Part shown: positions 43,884-52,329 of the stretch, piece by piece | Layout: each line of letters starts with the position of its first letter | Position numbering within the stretch: the stretch's first letter is position 1 | Assembly (NCBI RefSeq): GCF_000750955.1 | Contig: NZ_CCEJ010000003.1 | Location: forward strand, 186,001-250,000 | DNA from: Criblamydia sequanensis CRIB-18 | GTDB taxonomy: Bacteria > Chlamydiota > Chlamydiia > Chlamydiales > Criblamydiaceae | DNA length: 64,000 nt | Reading direction: 5' to 3' | The notes under the pieces: model-generated | Told to the model about the DNA's origin: nothing | Databases searched by the model: none | The model's input: the letters and a program-made list of their open reading frames with translations, nothing else | Translations under genes and position numbers: made by a program

Positions 43884-44411
43884 ATGGTAGACAGTACCGG
43901 CGTAAGCCCGACCGATAAGATTAAAGAGCTTGACGAAGATAGGCCCATAAACCCGGATGATTACACGGTGGAGCAGCTTTTCCTTATGGTCAAAGTCGAT
44001 AGATTTAAATATCTCGATGATAAAATCGGTGATAACTTAAACAAATTGAGCGATCGGCAAACCAAAGCTGCCAAACTCCAGGATTTGATTGCGGCCATAA
44101 ATGCTAAGACGGTGAATGGAAAAGTTACAGTCGAAAAAGGGTCTGATCTTGAGAAGATGCTCAATGAAGCAAAAGCTGAAGGGATTGCCATTTCTAAGAC
44201 GGATGGAGAATTTGATTCTGCGGAAAGAGAAAGAGTGATAGAAAACGTTCGTATGAAAGTCTCTGAATATACCACTAAAACAGAGATGGACTTTCAAACG
44301 GTAAACCGAGCTACGAACGAAAGACACCAAACCATTCAGATGGCTCATAGCTCGCTTAAGACGCTTTCTGACTTAAAGAAAACGATGGCAAGGAATGCTG
44401 GCGGCCGTTAA
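43884..44411 (+). CDS. T3SS-operon helical protein, unknown (first gene)
   Basis: 175 residues from ATG 43884, which follows AGGAGAAGG; an ATG at 43842 would add 14 residues without a ribosome-binding site. The protein is hydrophilic, helical and Lys/Asp-rich, with no membrane segment. It is the first gene of a four-gene run with the SycD-like chaperone and both translocators, so a role in secretion (chaperone, regulator or needle-associated factor) is likely. C. trachomatis also has a small protein gene of unknown function in its equivalent operon, but I cannot confirm homology by eye. Confidence 0.8.
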   Translation: MVDSTGVSPTDKIKELDEDRPINPDDYTVEQLFLMVKVDRFKYLDDKIGDNLNKLSDRQTKAAKLQDLIAAINAKTVNGKVTVEKGSDLEKMLNEAKAEGIAISKTDGEFDSAERERVIENVRMKVSEYTTKTEMDFQTVNRATNERHQTIQMAHSSLKTLSDLKKTMARNAGGR

Positions 44412-44428
44412 AACTTTTTAGGCTTCAT

Positions 44429-44935
44429 ATGGATAAAGTTCTTTCAGAAATCGATAGTGATAAATTGCCTTTAGATTTAAAAAAGGTGTTGGAAGATTTT
44501 GATCCTGAAACAGCCGATTTAAAGAACTTAAGGGCAATTGATGACAGTCTGGTCGAGTCCCTTTATAGCTTCGCCTTTGGATTTTATGAGGCAGGGAAGT
44601 ATCAGGAAGCCCTTAACTTTTTTATTTTATTGACGGCGGTCAGAAGAAAAGACGGACGATTCTGGAAAGGCCTTGGAGCCACTTTTCAACTTTTAAAACG
44701 CTATCCTGAAGCTGTCGATGCCTATAGCATGGCGGCTTTCATGGATGAAAAAGAACAAGACCCGTATACTCACTTCCATGCGGCCGAATGTCTTTATTCG
44801 ATGAATGAGTTTAAAAGAGCAATCCAAGCTTTAAAAAGTGTTAAAGCCTTGACAAAAGGCAAAGAAAAATACTACGCCCTAAATAAAAGAGTCGATGTTT
44901 TAGGGAAAATGTGGAAAAAGCTTAATATAATTTAA
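44429..44935 (+). CDS. SycD/LcrH-type TPR chaperone of type III translocators
   Basis: 168 residues made of three tetratricopeptide repeats: YSFAFGFYEAGKYQEALNFF near residue 47, then GRFWKGLGATFQLLKRYPEA near residue 76 and PYTHFHAAECLYSMNEFKRA near residue 110. This matches class II T3SS chaperones (SycD, LcrH, chlamydial Scc2/Scc3) that hold the hydrophobic translocators soluble before secretion. It lies directly upstream of the translocator genes, 15 bp from copB, the standard arrangement. Confidence 0.92.
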   Translation: MDKVLSEIDSDKLPLDLKKVLEDFDPETADLKNLRAIDDSLVESLYSFAFGFYEAGKYQEALNFFILLTAVRRKDGRFWKGLGATFQLLKRYPEAVDAYSMAAFMDEKEQDPYTHFHAAECLYSMNEFKRAIQALKSVKALTKGKEKYYALNKRVDVLGKMWKKLNII

Positions 44936-44950
44936 AAAAGAGAAATAGCG

Positions 44951-45925
44951 ATGAATATTATTTCACCTCAAGCGAATCCCGTCTTAGGGAAAGCCGCTGA
45001 AGAAAATAACGCTAAAAAAGCCGGCACATCTGCCAACCCCTCGCTTCCTCCGGCAAATTCAGCTTACTACAAAGATTCTATAGCCTCTTTAGACGCTCTC
45101 GATACAGAGATCTCGGGGGTAAAAAATAAAGTCGTCAGAAAAGGCTTGGGCTTCTTATCAAAAGCAGTAAGAAAGCTTGTTAATAAAACTGAGACTGAAA
45201 AGAGTACTCTTGAGGCGAAAAAAGCAAATGACGCCTTGAAAATGGCAGCAAGCGACCCGCTTCCCATGAGACCTTCTCTTGCTTCCCCAAATGTTAGAAC
45301 GTCTAAAGCTTTATTAGAAATGAGCGCATCCCACGCCAATCAAAAGAATGAGGCGAATAAGCTGCCTCTTGCTAATGATACCATTAAGAAGCAAGAAGAA
45401 TCGACAGACCACCTTAAAGCCATTATTACTTTAATGGCCGCCCACGCAAGGTTTCTTGAGCGTCAAAGCCAGCTTTATGCTGAAAACATTAATTTGACTG
45501 CCGAAGAGAATGAAGCGTTAATGAAAGAGTATCAGCAAAATAAAGATGAGGCTGCAAAACTAAAAGCCAAATCAGATATTTTAGGGTGGACAGGTTTTGG
45601 TGCGGCTCTATTAGGCGGAATATTTACAATCGGCGGCCTTCTTGCCACCGCATTTTCAGGCGGCGTAGCCCTCCCTGCCGTTTTAGCCATCGGTTCCGGG
45701 CTTGCAGGTGTTGCTTCCGGCGGATCAAACATTGCCGGGTCCGTGTTTAGAGATCAGAGCGAGTCTTCAGAGATTAAGAGCATTGAAGCTAAGCACTTCC
45801 ACACTTTAAATACTAATCAGATGCAAGACAACATGCAAAAATCTGAAGAATATGATTCAAACTGGAGCAATTTCGTTTCAAGCATGGCCCAGTTAATTAA
45901 AAATATACCTCATTTATTTAAGTAA
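44951..45925 (+). CDS. copB: T3SS translocator, CopB-like
   Basis: 324 residues. The N-terminal 150 residues are Ala/Ser/Asn/Lys-rich and disordered-looking. Helical residues about 150-210 precede a hydrophobic block at 213-262 (GWTGFGAALLGGIFTIGGLL, then VALPAVLAIGSGLAG), which would insert into the host membrane as two passes. The C-terminus is helical. Layout and position right after the chaperone identify it as the larger translocator. It is shorter than CopB of C. trachomatis (about 490 residues, from memory). No signal peptide. Confidence 0.82.
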   Translation: MNIISPQANPVLGKAAEENNAKKAGTSANPSLPPANSAYYKDSIASLDALDTEISGVKNKVVRKGLGFLSKAVRKLVNKTETEKSTLEAKKANDALKMAASDPLPMRPSLASPNVRTSKALLEMSASHANQKNEANKLPLANDTIKKQEESTDHLKAIITLMAAHARFLERQSQLYAENINLTAEENEALMKEYQQNKDEAAKLKAKSDILGWTGFGAALLGGIFTIGGLLATAFSGGVALPAVLAIGSGLAGVASGGSNIAGSVFRDQSESSEIKSIEAKHFHTLNTNQMQDNMQKSEEYDSNWSNFVSSMAQLIKNIPHLFK

Positions 45926-45960
45926 AAAGTTAATAGTTTTTTAATAAGGAGACTTATCTC

Positions 45961-46773
45961 ATGTCATTTTCACCTATAAGCGCGAGTTACCCTTTCGTAG
46001 CGGCAGGGGAAGCTCAAAACGCTTCGAAAAGCCCTGTAGCCAATATGAGCGCGACTCAAACGATTGACCGCCATTTTATCCAGCAAGCAAAGGATAAATT
46101 GCCTTCTAACGCAAGTGATGCAGACATCGGAATTCAAGCAATGAAGGACGCGGTTAGCATCGAGTCTCAAGATGATTATTCTATCCCTGCCTTGATAGAT
46201 TCCATTCGAAAAGGCATTGAAGAAGAAAGAAATAAAGCCAATCCAAATTGGACGACAGTAGACACTCTTCTTCGTCAATTGACAGCTATCATCCTTAAAA
46301 AAGCTGGTTTTGATGAAATTCAGATTTCTCAAGAAGAAGTAGAGCGTCAGCGTAAAGCCATCGAAGACTTAAGAAAGACCTACAATTCTCCATGGACACT
46401 AGCCGCTCAAATAGGCACGGGCCTTTTAAGCATCGTTGGCGGTGTTTTCGGTATTTCAGGCGGAGTTGCAGGGTTTGCTGAACTTGTCAAAGGAGCTTCT
46501 AAAGTTTCCGGAACAGTGACTCAACTCGGCCAAATCGGAAGTTCAATCGGAACCGTAGCCCAAGGCATTTCTCCGGCTCTTGTCACTCCTCTAACATCTA
46601 ATAGCGAAAGCCATAGAGCAGAAGCGAATGCTAGAAACGAGCATCACCGTAATCAAAGAGAAGCTGCTAAAGCTGCCGAGCAGCAAGCTAATAATACCCT
46701 TAGCGGTGTTGTTAGAGGCATTCAATCTAAGGAAGATGCTGAAGCATCTGCTGCCTCTTCACTGTACCGTTAG
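45961..46773 (+). CDS. copD: T3SS translocator, CopD-like
   Basis: 270 residues. Residues 1-60 are Ser/Ala-rich, 60-135 helical and 140-205 hydrophobic with Gly-rich stretches (LAAQIGTGLLSIVGGVFGIS then GGVAGFAELVKG), the probable membrane-inserting hairpin. The C-terminal helix is Ala/Asn/His-rich (AEANARNEHHRNQREAAKAA). It is the last gene of the operon, with GGAG eight bases before ATG 45961 and a strong terminator at 46797. Role by context: minor translocator partner of CopB. Confidence 0.8.
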   Translation: MSFSPISASYPFVAAGEAQNASKSPVANMSATQTIDRHFIQQAKDKLPSNASDADIGIQAMKDAVSIESQDDYSIPALIDSIRKGIEEERNKANPNWTTVDTLLRQLTAIILKKAGFDEIQISQEEVERQRKAIEDLRKTYNSPWTLAAQIGTGLLSIVGGVFGISGGVAGFAELVKGASKVSGTVTQLGQIGSSIGTVAQGISPALVTPLTSNSESHRAEANARNEHHRNQREAAKAAEQQANNTLSGVVRGIQSKEDAEASAASSLYR

Positions 46774-46796
46774 TTCTAAGAAAATTAATTCTAAAT

Positions 46797-46829
46797 AAAA
46801 AGAGCCGTAAATTTTACGGCTCTTTTTAT
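46797..46829. terminator. Strong terminator after the T3SS operon
   Basis: AGAGCCGTAAA at 46801-46811 pairs with TTTACGGCTCT at 46813-46823, with A-run before and TTTTT after. It can work in both directions and also ends the convergent methyltransferase transcript. Confidence 0.88.
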
Positions 46830-46853
46830 TTGACTTCTTTCGAAAGTATTCTA
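46830..46853. mobile_element. Minimal end-to-end remnant of the inverted-repeat element
   Basis: GACTTCTTTCGAAAGTATTC followed by TA is the left terminal repeat running straight into the right one, with the whole interior deleted. The last three bases, CTA at 46851-46853, form the TAG stop codon of the methyltransferase gene on the minus strand. Confidence 0.65.
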
Positions 46854-47549
46854 TTTCTTCTTAATTGCTACATAAACTGTGCTTTCGCCCCACGGGAATT
46901 CAGAGGGAAAGCAATTGATTACTTCAAAAAGCTTTTTATCCCTTAGGTATTCAGTGATTGGAAAACTCACTGAAATCACGCGGACTCCGGCTTTTAAATG
47001 GGAAAGCTTCTCAGCAAGTTTATTCAGAAAATCATCCGGGTAGCTAGATCCGTATAAATAAAAAATAGTGCCGGAGCTCAAGTCGGATTCCATTAAGTCT
47101 TCATTTATGAAAGAAAGCTTTTGGATCCTTAACTTTTGCTGAATTCTTTTCGCCCGATCGACAAATTCAGGGATAAATTCGATAGCAGTAACTTTTGCAT
47201 CCGTAAAAGCATTTATAAAAAAAGCCACACGCCCTCTTCCGGACCCCAGATCAAAAAAATGATCCTCTTTTGTGATTTTTACTTTGCTTAAAATAAGCTC
47301 TAAAGTCTTTAAAGGGGTTTCTCCATAGGCGTAAATATCTTCATTCTTCCTTTGTTCTAAAAAGCGTTTGCTAATGCTAAAGGGGTTATTAAAAAGATAC
47401 ATCAGTCTTAAGGAGAGATCGGCTTTTGCAAATTGTGTGTTTGTGTAGAGAGAAAAAGCTTTAAAGAATTCTATGCTTTGGAAAAAAGAAAAGCGAAGGC
47501 GTGTCAAGATTAAACTTCCATTTTCAGTTTTAGAATCTCTTGAATTCAT
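46851..47549 (-). CDS. Class I SAM-dependent methyltransferase (DOT1-like core)
   Basis: 232 residues. YAYGETPLKTLELIL near residue 72 precedes motif I, HFFDLGSGRGRVAFFINAF near residue 95, and motif II, VTAIEFIPEFVDRA near residue 117; IFYLYGSSYPDDFL near residue 157 takes the place of the catalytic-loop region. The order resembles DOT1-like/lysine methyltransferases. Target unknown. The stop codon is provided by the inverted-repeat remnant, so the C-terminus (AIKKK) may not be ancestral. Starts 12 bp after mgtE ends, same strand. Confidence 0.82.
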   Translation of the reverse strand: MNSRDSKTENGSLILTRLRFSFFQSIEFFKAFSLYTNTQFAKADLSLRLMYLFNNPFSISKRFLEQRKNEDIYAYGETPLKTLELILSKVKITKEDHFFDLGSGRGRVAFFINAFTDAKVTAIEFIPEFVDRAKRIQQKLRIQKLSFINEDLMESDLSSGTIFYLYGSSYPDDFLNKLAEKLSHLKAGVRVISVSFPITEYLRDKKLFEVINCFPSEFPWGESTVYVAIKKK

Positions 47550-47560
47550 AGCGGATTCCC

Positions 47561-49033
47561 TTATGAAAGAAAGATGTAGAGCGTGCTTGCGACCAAGAAA
47601 AACATTTGCGAGGATAGAACGTCATTAAAAGCTGTCACAATAGGACCTGAAGCCACCGCGGGATCAATGTTATATTTATCAAAAATAAAGGGTGAGAAGG
47701 TGCCAAGAAGGGTTGCGCTCACACAAGCTGTGAATAACCCGCAGGCTACAGTAATCCCGATTCTAAAATCGTCTTGATTTGCAGGTTGAAAACCAATGTG
47801 GTAGAGCATGAAAACCACAAGGCCTGAAAGGACTCCGAAAGCTGTTCCCGTTAAGAGGCCTATACTGATTTCCCGTCCGATCGCTCCTCTTCGGCTCTTA
47901 TAGGAAAGCTCTCCTAAAGCCATACTTCTAACGAGGGTGGTACTGCATTGCAGTCCCACATTACCGCTCATCCCGGCAATCAAGGGGACGAAAAAAGACA
48001 TATATTGAAACCAGGGGGCTCTTTCAAAGTGAATCATGGCAGAGGAGGTGATAAGCCCTGCGCAAAGCGTAACAAGAAGCCAAGGCGCTCTCCAGATCAT
48101 TCTTAGAAAAAGAGGGTCGTGTTCTGTGACATCCTCTCTTGTACCCCCGATATTCGCAATAGTCTTATCTGCGATATCCTCTAGAGCCTCAACGACATCT
48201 TCATAGGTGATGACCCCCACCATGCGCCCGTTTTCATCGACAACGGGAAGCGCTGAAATTTTGTAGCGTTCGACGATATCGACGACCTCATCCCTTGAAG
48301 CATCAACCCGGACCATATGGTGAAGCGGCCGCATGATTTGTCTAATCGGCATATAAGGTGGGCTGACAATTAGACTTCTTGCTGAGACATAACCGATGAT
48401 TTCCTGATTATTGTTGAATACAAAAATTCTTCGAGTCAGCTCAATCCCGGGGTTATCGCGGATGGCGTTTGATACTTCACCAACTGTGGTATCTAAATGA
48501 AAAGAGAAAAACTCATTGGTCATCAGCCTTCCGGCGCTTTCCCGATCATGCTTTTGCAATTCTTGAATTTGCTTGGCTTTTTTGGGGTCAAAAAGTTCAA
48601 GAACCCTCTTCATGCGCCTGTCGGACATGTCATCTAGCATCCAAACAGCTTCATCAGGGGGCATCTTTTCAAGCAATTCTTTGATTTCGACATCAGAAAT
48701 CTGACGGAAGATGGTGGTTCTTGTCGAATTTGAGGTGTTGATCATAAAGATGACTTTAGCATCAAGATCAGGCAAGTTGTCATATATAACAATTCTTCCT
48801 TGATGGGGAAGCCTTGTGGCAATATGGGCTAAATCCACGGGGTCATTAAAGCGTGCGATCTTCGCAACCTTATCAAGAATGACCTCTTTCGTATCATGGT
48901 GAAGAGCGCTTGCGATTTGTTCCTCAAGAGCATCGTCCATCCGAGTGGTAAAAAAATCTAAGCTCTCGGGAGCCGTGGTTTGTCTTTCAATCTCCAGATC
49001 CTTTTTATTTTTTGAATTTTTTAAGGGTTCCAT
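47561..49033 (-). CDS. mgtE: Magnesium transporter MgtE
   Basis: 490 residues. An N-terminal superhelical domain (LLEKMPPDEAVWMLDDM near residue 115) precedes two CBS domains (about 165-285; SARSLIVSPP and ISALPVVDENGRMVGVITYE), which gate the pore by sensing Mg2+. Five hydrophobic segments from about 315 to 488 form the channel, with PLIAGMSGNVGLQCSTTLVR near residue 350 as the conserved pore signature. Full length. Leads a short minus-strand unit with the methyltransferase. Confidence 0.95.
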   Translation of the reverse strand: MEPLKNSKNKKDLEIERQTTAPESLDFFTTRMDDALEEQIASALHHDTKEVILDKVAKIARFNDPVDLAHIATRLPHQGRIVIYDNLPDLDAKVIFMINTSNSTRTTIFRQISDVEIKELLEKMPPDEAVWMLDDMSDRRMKRVLELFDPKKAKQIQELQKHDRESAGRLMTNEFFSFHLDTTVGEVSNAIRDNPGIELTRRIFVFNNNQEIIGYVSARSLIVSPPYMPIRQIMRPLHHMVRVDASRDEVVDIVERYKISALPVVDENGRMVGVITYEDVVEALEDIADKTIANIGGTREDVTEHDPLFLRMIWRAPWLLVTLCAGLITSSAMIHFERAPWFQYMSFFVPLIAGMSGNVGLQCSTTLVRSMALGELSYKSRRGAIGREISIGLLTGTAFGVLSGLVVFMLYHIGFQPANQDDFRIGITVACGLFTACVSATLLGTFSPFIFDKYNIDPAVASGPIVTAFNDVLSSQMFFLVASTLYIFLS

Positions 49034-49183
49034 TAGGGTTCCTCCAAAGGATATTGACGCCAGAGATTGGAGTGCTATTAATCAAAATTTTTCTTATAAT
49101 AAGACTCTACAAAAAATTAATTTAACAGAGTGAAAAGAAAAAAAACAGAAAACAGAGATCTTATTCGTAAAAAGTATAAAGAA

Positions 49184-49217
49184 AAAAGGAATAACTCTTA
49201 AACAAATTATTCCTTTT
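49184..49217. terminator. Terminator downstream of lepB
   Basis: AAAAGGAATAA (49184-49194) pairs with TTATTCCTTTT (49207-49217). On the minus strand the stem is followed by a T-rich tract, so it ends the lepB transcript. Confidence 0.72.
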
Positions 49218-49247
49218 CTCTAAAGAAAAAAGCTTGGGAGAAGCTCC

Positions 49248-51137
49248 TTATTTAAAATTGATTTTTATAAAATAAGGCTTGTTAAGCCGGCTTCTATGCC
49301 AAAGATAAAAAAGCAGTCCTATTAAAGCTGCAATCCCCCATATAATTAAGCGAGGTAAAGAAAAAAAGTAATAAGGTTTTTGCGGAGGAAAGCCCCATCT
49401 TTCGCCTGTCGGCCAAATTAAAACAGAAGGCACCCCCTGCAAATTATTTTCATGGACAAACCCAAAAAAGCGGCTGTCAGAGCTCATAGCATGGTTGTCT
49501 CCAAGAAGAAGGTATTTATTATCCGGGACGGTAACGCCAAAACGTCTTATAAATTCCACATCAAGCTGACCGTCTTCTTTAATTGGAGCCCCTGCATCTA
49601 CAAAAGGAATATAGGGTCTTGCTGAAGACGAGGATTTACTTTTGGATTCTTCCTTGGCAATAAAGTCTTTGAGAATTTTATCGTCTTTTTTAACAATCGG
49701 CGCGCCCATTAAATAAAGATCGCCGTCCCTGAAATAAGCGTACCTATGAGGAAAAAGCCTGGGTCCCGCTCTTTTCGGGTCGAATTCGCGGTTAAAGTTA
49801 ATCCCAAGGTTGAAGAGCTTTTGAATGTTTTGAGGGGATTCGTCGTAAAGCGGCGATTCTTTTCCAAGTTTTGAGGCGATAGCGCCCATTCCAATTTTAT
49901 AAGCAATCCCATAGTAAAATTCATAGGTGCCGTCCGGCATGTTAGGAAATCTTGGGCTTGTCTCCCGAAAGGAGCTATCTTCTTCGCTATAGCGCTTTGC
50001 AAAGCCATCCTTGATGACAAACCTTGCGGTATACATATTTTCTAAAATGCGCTTAAGATGCTCTTGATTTAAAGGAATAAAGCTTTTTTCAGGGTTTAGC
50101 AGTACTCCGTATTCGGCATCTCTTCCTTGCAGGTTCAGCCTTGGAAAAGTCAGACTTGGGTGATGGTTTAACTCTAAATAGAGGGGAGCGTCTTGAAGTT
50201 TTGAGGTTTCTTCATTTTTTGGCAATTCGTCTTTTGAGACAAGCCTTGCCATCGCATAATTTCCTAATCCAAAAATATCGAAATAGCTTTCGATTCTATC
50301 ATGCTTTTCTCTTTTAGGGGTATCCTGAACCCATTTTTGACCATCAAAAACCTCTCCTTTTATTCCTTTCCCCATATTGGATGTCAGTCTCGCCATCGGG
50401 ATATTCATATGTAGAAAGTAGATCTCGCTCGTTTTATTGCTTGCGATTTTTCCTTCAAATTGGATGAAAGGAATGTGATCTAACTTTTGCATCCACGGAC
50501 TGTCTAGAAGTTCCGTAATTTTATTCCCTTCTTTATCAACCCCATAAAGCTTGCCTCCATAAAAATAGATGGAGTCACCCGGTTTTCCAACGAGGCGTTT
50601 AGTGTATCTTTTTTTATAAGGGAAAATGCCAAAATACTTGGTATCAGTGTCTGGTAAATCAACTCCGTCGCCCGAAAAAATGACGATACCGGTCCTTTGA
50701 ATAAGATCCGGGTTGAAATAAAAATGCTCGGTTTTCAAAGGGATATTAATGCCAAAAGCTGTTTTTGAGGCTGTGACATCATCTTTTTCTTTGAAAGTAG
50801 GACGCATGGAACCGGTTGGGATTTCGTAGATTTCAAACCAGGATTGCCGGATAAGGGTTGCAAGAGCTAGTGCAAATAGAAGTGCAAAAACAAGCTCCTT
50901 TGTAAAATCGAAAATGGACTTTTTCAAGTGTTCGCTTGAAAATTTTTCGACGTGCTTTGCAAGATCGCTTGCTTTTTGCCTATTTTTTTCAAGGCATGCC
51001 TTATCGAGCTCTTGGAGTAAATTTTCAAATTCTTCTAAAAGAGGTTTCGATAACTTTTTACCTTTCTGCTTATACAAGGAATAATTATTTCTTAGGATTC
51101 TATGAGATTTTCCAAGGCTATACGTTTTCGAAAACAT
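49248..51137 (-). CDS. lepB: Signal peptidase I, long chlamydial type
   Basis: 629 residues from ATG 51137; an ATG at 51203 would add 22 hydrophobic residues not expected in the family. The length is close to C. trachomatis LepB (about 628) and far longer than standard LepB. A membrane anchor at 80-100 (FALLFALALATLIRQSW) is followed by the catalytic Ser in IPTGSMRPTF near residue 108. The Lys region YKKRYTKRLVGKPGDSI lies near residue 175. A large insertion occupies about 200-510, then GDNHAMSSDSRFFGFV near residue 575 and a C-terminal hydrophobic anchor. Cleaves signal peptides at the periplasmic face. Shares its strand with the exported-protein gene upstream. Confidence 0.93.
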   Translation of the reverse strand: MFSKTYSLGKSHRILRNNYSLYKQKGKKLSKPLLEEFENLLQELDKACLEKNRQKASDLAKHVEKFSSEHLKKSIFDFTKELVFALLFALALATLIRQSWFEIYEIPTGSMRPTFKEKDDVTASKTAFGINIPLKTEHFYFNPDLIQRTGIVIFSGDGVDLPDTDTKYFGIFPYKKRYTKRLVGKPGDSIYFYGGKLYGVDKEGNKITELLDSPWMQKLDHIPFIQFEGKIASNKTSEIYFLHMNIPMARLTSNMGKGIKGEVFDGQKWVQDTPKREKHDRIESYFDIFGLGNYAMARLVSKDELPKNEETSKLQDAPLYLELNHHPSLTFPRLNLQGRDAEYGVLLNPEKSFIPLNQEHLKRILENMYTARFVIKDGFAKRYSEEDSSFRETSPRFPNMPDGTYEFYYGIAYKIGMGAIASKLGKESPLYDESPQNIQKLFNLGINFNREFDPKRAGPRLFPHRYAYFRDGDLYLMGAPIVKKDDKILKDFIAKEESKSKSSSSARPYIPFVDAGAPIKEDGQLDVEFIRRFGVTVPDNKYLLLGDNHAMSSDSRFFGFVHENNLQGVPSVLIWPTGERWGFPPQKPYYFFSLPRLIIWGIAALIGLLFYLWHRSRLNKPYFIKINFK

Positions 51138-51231
51138 GATCACTCTTTTATTTAAAAAAATAAGAACTGATCCAAAGTGTATGCAAGTGAAGCAAAAATT
51201 CAAACATAAAAGAACGCTTAAATATTTTTGC

Positions 51232-51981
51232 TTAATCCACCAAAGTTAGGGGAAGCTCTTTTACGGGCGGTAAATTAGAGCCGGAATCGATGATGCGAAT
51301 TTTAGCTTTTCCAATGAGTCCGCTAATTTGCAGCCAATAAGGAAAATAGGAGGAAAAAGAAGTTCTTTCATCGGGTAAGTAAATTTCTATATTTTTGTCT
51401 GACAAGTAGCTATTGTCATTCGGCCATTTTGCTTTCCAAGCTTCAAAAAACACACCATTGATTCTTTTACCGTCTACAATCAAGGGTGGATTCCAAACGC
51501 TATTTGGATCCATGTATGGAGCGATAGCAACCTTTGCCCCGATTTTTTTTCTCTCGGATAAGGGGATTTTTTTAAAATTCAGATTAAACAAAGTCGAAAG
51601 AAAAAGATCGGTGGACTGCATCTCAAGCGGGCTTCCACGTGTATATGAATAGGCATTTTTTATTTTGCCGCTTGATGCATCGAGGGTATATGCAATCCAG
51701 CCTGTATGGCCGAGGGCGCCATTTATAAACCAATCTCGCCACCCAAAAAAGTTTTTGGATAATTTTTGAGAGGGAACTGTGATTTCCTCCATAACAAACT
51801 CATCATTTGCAACCTTAAGGATATGCAAAAGGGTATAGGTTTGCTCAAAGGCCACAACTACAAAGTCATTTTCTTTTGCTTGGGTAATATTTCTTCGAAT
51901 TATCGGGACAAGCTCTGAGTCTGTCTCAGCTAAAGAAAGGTTCGCTAAAAAACAGAATAAAATAAAAAAACGCGTAATCAA
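51232..51981 (-). CDS. Exported protein of unknown function next to lepB
   Basis: 249 residues with a clear signal peptide (MITRFFILFCFLANLSLAET, cleavage after Ala-Glu region near residue 18-19). The mature part is mixed alpha/beta with several Trp and Tyr and no cysteine cluster. Blocks such as GWRDWFINGALGHTGWIAYT and GVFFEAWKAKWPN are distinctive but unknown to me. It precedes lepB by 94 bp on the same strand. Chlamydial genomes often have a hypothetical gene beside lepB, and this may be its homologue. Confidence 0.8.
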   Translation of the reverse strand: MITRFFILFCFLANLSLAETDSELVPIIRRNITQAKENDFVVVAFEQTYTLLHILKVANDEFVMEEITVPSQKLSKNFFGWRDWFINGALGHTGWIAYTLDASSGKIKNAYSYTRGSPLEMQSTDLFLSTLFNLNFKKIPLSERKKIGAKVAIAPYMDPNSVWNPPLIVDGKRINGVFFEAWKAKWPNDNSYLSDKNIEIYLPDERTSFSSYFPYWLQISGLIGKAKIRIIDSGSNLPPVKELPLTLVD

Positions 51982-51999
51982 GTCTTATCTCCTTGCTAA

Positions 52000-52065
52000 T
52001 AGACTTCTTTAGTCTCTCTTAGAAATCTCGTTTGATTGAAACAAATCAATTTCTAAAGAAGCTCA
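52000..52065. mobile_element. MITE-like element, 66-bp internally deleted copy
   Basis: TAGACTTCTTTAG at the left and CTAAAGAAGCTCA at the right form imperfect terminal repeats. The interior segment AAATCTCGTTTGATTGAAA resembles AAACTCGCTTTGATTGGAA of the reversed right arm of the full copies. Confidence 0.6.
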
Positions 52066-52095
52066 TTTTACTAAAAAAGCTAATTAAAACGTTAA

Positions 52096-52163
52096 TAGAC
52101 TTCTTTCGAAACTCGCTTTGATTGGAAGAATAAGCTGGTTTTGGCAAAAAAAATGCAAATTTA
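52096..52163 (-). mobile_element. MITE-like element, right-arm fragment in reverse orientation
   Basis: TAGACTTCTTTCGAAA followed by CTCGCTTTGATTGGAAGAA and TAAGCTGGTTTTG is the inverse complement of the right half of the copy at 41879-42031. The further ATGCAAATTT matches the interior of the 22250 copy. The left half is missing. It lies in the leader of the MOMP-like cluster. Confidence 0.7.
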
Positions 52164-52329
52164 AACTTGAGGATTAATGTAATAATTTTTTTAAAAAAAT
52201 AAAATCTTTCCTTCTTAGCTCGCTTTAGAATTATTTTAAAAAAAGCATAAAAAGCATTTTCTCTAACTCTCCTTTTGTGTTATGAGATGTTATTCTTTTT
52301 TTTTTAATGAGCAAGGGAGAAAGCGAAAA

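Noticed and set aside
51138-51203. 22-residue extension of LepB
   Set aside because: Starting at 51137 gives the length expected for chlamydial LepB; the extra part overlaps the intergenic region and has no ribosome-binding site support.
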